Made by a program: the position numbers and the translations under genes. From NCBI GenBank assembly GCA_965214125.1, contig CBDCBA010000004.1:73415-137414 (forward strand): a stretch of DNA of 64,000 bases. The letters are read 5' to 3'. This DNA comes from CBDCBA01 sp965214125. Lineage in GTDB: Bacteria > Planctomycetota > Phycisphaerae > Tepidisphaerales > Tepidisphaeraceae. Position 1 is the stretch's first letter, and every line of letters begins with the position of its first letter. A model generated the notes under the pieces. That model worked only from the letters and a program-made list of their open reading frames with translations. It had not been told where the DNA came from and searched no databases. Positions 59,659 to 64,000 of this stretch are shown here, in pieces.

Positions 59659-61338
59659 ATGTCCGACGCCGCTCCGACTCCGCCCGACGCCAACGAGTAC
59701 GAACTCGAGCGCCGCAAAAAGCGCGACGCCCTGCGCGACGCCGGCCACGACGTCTACGGCCGCCGCACCGAGGGCATCGGGCCCATCATCGATTTGCCCG
59801 CCCCCGGCGAGGGCGACACCGGCCCGGCCGCCAAAGTCGCCGGGCGCATCGTGCTCAAGCGCGACATGGGCAAGCTCAGCTTCCTGACAATCCGCGACCA
59901 CACCGGCGACGTGCAGATCGGCTTGCAAAAGAACCGCTTGTCCGACGACGGCTGGGCCGTCCGCAACGCGCTGGACCTGGGCGACCTGATCGTTGCCGAA
60001 GGCCCGCTCGGCGTGACCAAGACGGGCCAGCCGACGGTCTGGGCCGACACGGTTTCGATGGCGAGCAAGTCGCTCGTGACGCCGCCGGACAAGCACAAGG
60101 GCCTCGAAGACCAGGAGCTTCGTTATCGCCAGCGGTACGTCGATTTGTGGGCCAACCCCGAGTCGATGGAGGTGCTACAGAAGCGGTTCGCGATCATCGA
60201 CGCGATGCGGAAGTACCTCCGCGACCGCGGCTTCGTCGAGGTCGAGACGCCGATGCTCCAGCCGATCCACGGCGGCGCTGCGGCCCGTCCGTTCGAGACG
60301 CACCACAACGCGTACGGCATGCCGCTGTTCATGCGGATCGCCCCGGAGCTGTACCTCAAGCGGCTGCTCGTCGGCGGCATGCCGAAGGTGTTTGAGATCA
60401 ACCGCAACTTCCGCAACGAAGGCGTCAGCCCGCGGCACAACCCCGAGTTCACCATGCTCGAGGCCTACGAGGCCTACGGCAACTGGGAGACGATGGCGGA
60501 GCTGGTGGAGGACATGATCTGCACCGTGGCGAAAGGTGTAGTGGGTTCGCTCAAGCTGGTTCACCACGGAGAACACGGAGGCACGGAGAGAGTCATCGAC
60601 ATCGAGGGTGACACGAGCAAGCCACCGGGTCAGCGGTGGCGACGCGTGTCAATGACAAAGCTTGTGAAGGAGCACACGACGCTGGAGTTCAAGCAAAGCG
60701 CGGGCTTCGGTTCGGATGCTGAGCCTTTCGTCTCGTCGATGTTCGCGACTCAATGGGCTGACCGCTTCATCGCTGAGTTACAGGCCAAGCATCAGCCGGG
60801 TGATCCTGTGCCCGCGCCGAAGCCCGACGAAAGCAGCAATGCCTTCATCAAGCGGATGATTGGAGAAGCGGGCTTCGATGAGATGAAGCGCGAAGCGAAG
60901 CGCTTCGTGGATCACTGCCGCGAGCTTTCACCTGCCGAACAGCTCGTTGCGATCTACGAGAAGTTCGTCGAGCCAAAACTCATTGATCCCTGCTTCGTGA
61001 CCTCCGTGCCCTCCGTGGTGATCCCTCTGGCCCGCCCGCGGGAGGACGATCCGTACTTCGCCGACGTCTACGAGCTCGCCATCGGCGGGCAGGAGATTTC
61101 GCCGGGGTACACGGAGCTCAACGACCCCGACGTGCAGGCCCAACTCTTCCGCGACCAGGCCGTCGAGGACGAGGGCGAGCGGCAGAAGGTCGATTACGAC
61201 TTCCTCCACGCCCTCAAGGTCGGCATGCCCCCCGCCGGCGGGATGGGGCTGGGCGTTGACCGCCTCGTGATGCTTCTCCTCGGCCAGCCGAGCATCCGGG
61301 ACGTGCTGGCGTTTCCGCTCATGAGGCCGCAGGCGTAG
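59659..61338 (+). CDS. lysS: Lysyl-tRNA synthetase (class II)
   Basis: Charges tRNA-Lys. An OB-fold anticodon domain (about residues 60-150) is followed by motif 1 'YRQRYVDLWANPESMEV', motif 2 'FEINRNFRNEGVSPRHNPEFT' (about 246-266) and motif 3 'MGLGVDRLVMLLLG' (near 529). Length 559 exceeds the usual ~500. A central stretch (about residues 290-455) has A/T-ending codons at a much higher rate than the flanks and is bracketed by inverted repeat arms encoding 'VHHGEHGGTE' and 'TSVPSVV'; the latter replaces a normally conserved 'T.YP.EVSPL' segment. The TAG stop lies inside a downstream repeat arm. Confidence 0.95.
   Translation: MSDAAPTPPDANEYELERRKKRDALRDAGHDVYGRRTEGIGPIIDLPAPGEGDTGPAAKVAGRIVLKRDMGKLSFLTIRDHTGDVQIGLQKNRLSDDGWAVRNALDLGDLIVAEGPLGVTKTGQPTVWADTVSMASKSLVTPPDKHKGLEDQELRYRQRYVDLWANPESMEVLQKRFAIIDAMRKYLRDRGFVEVETPMLQPIHGGAAARPFETHHNAYGMPLFMRIAPELYLKRLLVGGMPKVFEINRNFRNEGVSPRHNPEFTMLEAYEAYGNWETMAELVEDMICTVAKGVVGSLKLVHHGEHGGTERVIDIEGDTSKPPGQRWRRVSMTKLVKEHTTLEFKQSAGFGSDAEPFVSSMFATQWADRFIAELQAKHQPGDPVPAPKPDESSNAFIKRMIGEAGFDEMKREAKRFVDHCRELSPAEQLVAIYEKFVEPKLIDPCFVTSVPSVVIPLARPREDDPYFADVYELAIGGQEISPGYTELNDPDVQAQLFRDQAVEDEGERQKVDYDFLHALKVGMPPAGGMGLGVDRLVMLLLGQPSIRDVLAFPLMRPQA
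60561..61021. repeat. Inverted arms (CACGGAG word class) inside lysS
   Basis: Arm TCACCACGGAGAACACGGAGG (60561-60581; 21 bases) is complementary to 61001-61021 except for two mismatches. The CACGGAG word is repeated in each arm. The 419 bases between encode LysRS sequence with different codon use. Unlike other elements in the window, the arms are far apart. Confidence 0.75.
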
Positions 61339-61407
61339 GGTGGGATTCATCCCACCATCGGACGCCGCCACCACCGCTCGGATGGTGGGATAAATTCCAC
61401 CCTACGC
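61333..61407. repeat. REPIN-like inverted repeat (GTAGGGTGGGA type)
   Basis: 27-base arms (61333-61359 and 61381-61407), two mismatches, 21-base loop. The arm core GTAGGGTGGGATTCATCCCACC matches the inner half of the element at 34936. Its GTAG supplies the lysS stop codon (TAG at 61336-61338). It ends 6 bases before the next ATG. Confidence 0.92.
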
Positions 61408-61413
61408 CGGTCA

Positions 61414-63048
61414 ATGTACGTTCCATTGCTCATCCTCAAATACCTGCGGCGGCGGAAGATCGCGTGGGTCAGCCTCATCGCCGTGATGCTCTGCACGGCG
61501 ATGGTGCTGGTGGTGATCAGCGTGATGAGCGGGTGGCTGGGGATGTTCCGGGCCAGCTTTCAGGGGCTCAGCGGCGACGTGATTGTCCGCAGCGTTGGGC
61601 AGGCGGGGTTCCCGTACTACGAGGAGATCGCGAGGGAACTTGAGGCGCGCGATGACATCATCGCGGCCGTGCCGACGCTCGAGACGTACGGGCTCGTCAG
61701 CATCGACCGCCAGATCCAGGACGGCGTGCGCGTGGTCGGGCTGCCGATGGACCGCATCGGGCTGGTGAACAACTTCCCGAAGTCGCTCTTTCTCAACAGC
61801 CCCGACGTCTCCCGCGCCGACCGCGCCGCCGAGTGGCGCGCGAAGGTGGAGGCGACGGCGGACGCGCTCGTGGCCGAGGGGATCATCCTGCCCGACGGCC
61901 GCGACGTGTACGTGCGGTCGCGCGTGCAGCCGGTCGAACAGTGGGCCGCCCGCGACGAGGCGGCGCCGAGCTTCGATTTGCCGTGGGACCCCGACGACTA
62001 CCGCCTGCGCCTGGCCATCGACGGCCCACGCCCGCGCAACGCGCCCGACCCGGCCACGTACCCCGGCATCATCGTCGGCACGGGCGTGATCGGCATTCGC
62101 ACGGAGGATGGCGTTCTCAATCGCTGGCCGGGCGTCGAGCCGGGCGAGCCCCGGCCGATCAAGATGCTCGTGCTCGCCCCCGACCTCGATGGCGGGGCGC
62201 TGGACGTCGAGCAGCAAAAGAGCGAGTTCACCGGCTGGCTCGTCGACAATTCCAAGACCGGCGTGAGCGCCACCGACTCGAACCACGTGTACCTGCCGTT
62301 CGAGGTGCTCCAACGCCAGATGCGCATGCACGCCGACCCGGCGAACGTGGTCTACCCCGGCGGCTACGACGCCGAGACGGGCCAGCCCATCGGCGAGCCC
62401 GTCGCGCTGCCGGCCCGCACGCACAAGCTGCATTTGGCCGTGGCCGAGGGCGTCGATCCGACGTCGCTGACGCTCGCCGTGCGCGACATCGTCGAGAAGG
62501 TGCTCGCCCGCCACCCCGACACCGCCGCCGACGCCGCCCGCATTCGCGTCGAGACATGGGACGAGCAGCCCTTCATCGGCGACTTCCTGCGGGCCGTCGA
62601 ACGCGAGCGGGCGCTCGTTGTGTCCCTCTTCAGCCTGGTAAGCCTGGTGAGCGTCTTCCTGATCCTGTGCATCTTCTACATGATTGTGCAGGAGAAGACG
62701 CGCGACATCGGGATCGTCAAGAGCGTGGGTGCCACGCCGGGCGGGATCGCGCTGGTCTTCCTGGGCTACGGCGGGGCGATCGGCATCGTCGGCGGAGCGC
62801 TGGGCGTGCTGGTAGGGGGGCTGATCGTCCACTACATCAACGGGATTCACACGGCGATGGGCTACGTGCTGGGCCTGCAAATCTGGAACAGCGACACGTA
62901 CCTGTTCGACAAGATCCCCAACACGATCGCCCCGCTGGAGGCAACGATCATCTTTCTGGCGGCGGTCGTCAGCAGCGTGATCGGCGCGGTCGTCCCCGCC
63001 TTGCGAGCAGCCTTCCTCCGGCCTGTGGAGGCGTTGCGATTCGAATGA
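61414..63048 (+). CDS. LolC/LolE-type ABC transporter permease
   Basis: FtsX-domain permease of lipoprotein-release or macrolide-export systems. One N-terminal helix (about 18-42, 'AWVSLIAVMLCTAMVLVVISVMSG') is followed by a large periplasmic domain (about 45-385) and three C-terminal helices ('VVSLFSLVSLVSVFLILCIFYM', 'GIALVFLGYGGAIGIVGGALGV', 'IIFLAAVVSSVIGAVVPAL'; split as seen). The motif 'KTRDIGIVKSVGATPGGI' is the cytoplasmic coupling loop. It pairs with the ATPase gene downstream, though a 140-base repeat-bearing gap separates them. Confidence 0.9.
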   Translation: MYVPLLILKYLRRRKIAWVSLIAVMLCTAMVLVVISVMSGWLGMFRASFQGLSGDVIVRSVGQAGFPYYEEIARELEARDDIIAAVPTLETYGLVSIDRQIQDGVRVVGLPMDRIGLVNNFPKSLFLNSPDVSRADRAAEWRAKVEATADALVAEGIILPDGRDVYVRSRVQPVEQWAARDEAAPSFDLPWDPDDYRLRLAIDGPRPRNAPDPATYPGIIVGTGVIGIRTEDGVLNRWPGVEPGEPRPIKMLVLAPDLDGGALDVEQQKSEFTGWLVDNSKTGVSATDSNHVYLPFEVLQRQMRMHADPANVVYPGGYDAETGQPIGEPVALPARTHKLHLAVAEGVDPTSLTLAVRDIVEKVLARHPDTAADAARIRVETWDEQPFIGDFLRAVERERALVVSLFSLVSLVSVFLILCIFYMIVQEKTRDIGIVKSVGATPGGIALVFLGYGGAIGIVGGALGVLVGGLIVHYINGIHTAMGYVLGLQIWNSDTYLFDKIPNTIAPLEATIIFLAAVVSSVIGAVVPALRAAFLRPVEALRFE

Positions 63049-63066
63049 TCGACCAGAGTCGAAGAA

Positions 63067-63171
63067 CGCAAAGGCGCAAAGAGAGACGCAAAGATCAGAA
63101 GATGATTCAGATGCAAGCTCCTCCCCAACCCTCTGCCCTTTGCTCTCTCTTTGCCTCTTTGCGCCTTTGCG
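63067..63171. repeat. Inverted repeat (GCAAAG word class)
   Basis: Exact 17-base core CGCAAAGGCGCAAAGAG (63067-63083) and its complement (63155-63171), extended by weaker pairing from about 63057 to 63179. Arms consist of repeated CGCAAAG words. It sits between the permease and ATPase genes. Confidence 0.88.
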
Positions 63172-63188
63172 ATCTCTGACTCCGCCCC

Positions 63189-63887
63189 ATGCTCCTTCAA
63201 GTCCAACAACTCGAAAAGCACTTTCGCATGGGCGAGGAGACGATTCACGTCCTGAAGGATCTGGATCTCGCCGTGCAGGCCGGCGAGTTTCTGGCCATCG
63301 AGGGGCGCAGCGGCGAGGGCAAGAGCACGCTGCTGCACCTGCTGGGCCTGCTCGACGTGCCCGACGGCGGGTCGATCGTTTTCGACGGCGAGGACCTGCT
63401 GCGCGGCAGCGCCCGCCGGCGGTCGACCGTGCGGAACCGCGACTTCGGCTTCGTCTTCCAGTTCTACCACCTGCTGCCGGAACTCACGGTATTGGAGAAC
63501 ACGCAGCTCGCCGCGATGGTCAGCCACGGCTGGCTGAGCTACCGCCGCAACGCCAAGGCCCTGCGCGAGCGGGCGCGAGAGCTGCTCGACAGCTTTGGCA
63601 TGAGCCACCGGCTGCACCACCGCTCCAACCAACTCTCCGGCGGCGAACGCCAGCGGGTGGCGATCGCGCGGGCCCTCATGAACGAGCCGCGCATCCTGTT
63701 CGCCGACGAACCCACCGGCAACCTCGACAGCGCCACCGGCCGGCAGATCATGGGCGTCATCGAGGCCCTGCACGGCGAGCGCGGGCAGACGATCGTGATG
63801 GTCACGCACGACCGCACCCTCGCCAAAACCGCCGACCGCGCCCTGCTGCTACGCGACGGTAAACTCGTGGAAGAGGAATCCGCATGA
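63189..63887 (+). CDS. lolD: LolD-type ABC transporter ATPase
   Basis: ATPase subunit for the upstream permease. Walker A 'GRSGEGKSTLLHLLG' (Ser/Glu in place of the usual Gly-Ser), Q-loop 'FVFQFYHLLPELT', signature 'NQLSGGERQRVAIARAL', Walker B 'RILFADEPTGNLD' and the His switch 'VMVTHDRTLA'. 232 residues, LolD/MacB length. Its stop overlaps the next ATG (ATGA). Confidence 0.93.
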   Translation: MLLQVQQLEKHFRMGEETIHVLKDLDLAVQAGEFLAIEGRSGEGKSTLLHLLGLLDVPDGGSIVFDGEDLLRGSARRRSTVRNRDFGFVFQFYHLLPELTVLENTQLAAMVSHGWLSYRRNAKALRERARELLDSFGMSHRLHHRSNQLSGGERQRVAIARALMNEPRILFADEPTGNLDSATGRQIMGVIEALHGERGQTIVMVTHDRTLAKTADRALLLRDGKLVEEESA

Positions 63888-64000
63888 GCATCAAGATTTG
63901 GATTGACGGCGAGATGGTCGACAAGGCCGACGCGAAGATCAGCGTCTACGACCACGGCCTGTTGTACGGCGACGGCATCTTCGAGGGCATCCGCGCCTAC
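63884..64000 (+). CDS. ilvE: Class IV (branched-chain) aminotransferase, partial
   Basis: Only the first 39 residues are in the window: 'IWIDGEMVDKADAKISVYDHG' and 'LLYGDGIFEGIRAY', matching the N-terminus of IlvE/class IV aminotransferases that make valine, leucine and isoleucine. D-amino-acid aminotransferase or aminodeoxychorismate lyase share this start, so IlvE is likely but not proven. The gene continues beyond the right edge. Confidence 0.8.
   Translation, partial: MSIKIWIDGEMVDKADAKISVYDHGLLYGDGIFEGIRAY

Noticed and set aside
16291..61407. All long hairpins being intrinsic terminators
   Set aside because: They lack T tracts, occur inside coding sequence and in promoter gaps, and share REP-like heads. 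Two other GC hairpins (12273, 45502) were kept as terminator-like.
61411..62880. Antisense open frame of about 490 codons
   Set aside because: It mirrors the LolC/E permease gene, has no recognisable domain and is rich in His/Arg/Val as expected of a complementary-strand shadow.
1..64000. CRISPR array or complete insertion sequence
   Set aside because: No regularly spaced direct repeats and no transposase gene were found. The dispersed inverted repeats do not have CRISPR spacing.

Overview
The window is GC-rich, tightly packed bacterial DNA, best explained as a chromosomal piece of a planctomycete, probably of the Phycisphaerae type. The supporting signs are proteins ending in a 'CGYDLRG...CPECG' zinc ribbon, a DUF4159/squalene-cyclase-like protein, a DUF1570 peptidase, a PEP-CTERM exported protein, a Uma2 endonuclease, and very strong G/C preference at third codon positions. 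This placement is inference from gene content. No rRNA or species marker is present.

Layout. 1-5.1 kb: an accessory-looking group of an ImmA/IrrE metallopeptidase, a NurA-like protein and a HerA-like ATPase, then a convergent Tat-exported sulfatase. The last three reading frames are all broken. 5.2-12 kb: a secreted protein, tRNA-Leu(UAG), an SDR oxidoreductase, a yellow/MRJP-like protein and mfd. 12.3-15.5 kb (minus): rpoZ, gmk, yicC, secG, tpiA. 15.6-22 kb (minus): a terminal oxidase block, coxB-coxA-ctaA-ctaB plus a cupredoxin-like lipoprotein and a membrane protein. 22.1-33.4 kb: a TPR lipoprotein, a beta-propeller protein, a coiled-coil membrane protein, a DEDDh exonuclease-WYL fusion, the DUF4159 protein, dapB, thrC and a site-2 protease. 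33.6-42.7 kb: sppA, Uma2, sucC, small lipoproteins, a VOC protein, a LolA-like protein, a SpoIIE-type phosphatase, a DUF192 fusion and maf. 42.8-56.7 kb: GTP-type PEPCK, a PEP-CTERM protein, an ECF sigma factor with its operon, topA, a PhnP-like hydrolase, a double GNAT protein, a methyltransferase, a HemQ-like protein and a LuxR regulator. 56.8-64 kb: panC, folK, a DUF1570 peptidase, lysS, a lolC/E-lolD exporter and the start of a class IV aminotransferase.

Many adjacent genes overlap by GTGA or ATGA (coxB/coxA, coxA/ctaA, the propeller gene and its upstream neighbour, exonuclease/DUF4159, protease/thrC, GNAT/methyltransferase, lolD/ilvE). This points to translationally coupled operons.

The most striking signal is not a protein family. 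At least twelve long-stem inverted repeats are scattered through the window. In most of them each arm is itself a short palindrome, often headed by GGTAGC or GTAGGG, and the arms face each other across 12-43 bases. This is the architecture of REP doublets (REPINs) moved by REP-associated tyrosine transposases, but with many different stem words in one stretch. A second class has arms made of repeated purine-rich words. Copies lie inside coxA, overlap stop codons of lysS and uma2, and bracket a compositionally foreign segment inside lysS.
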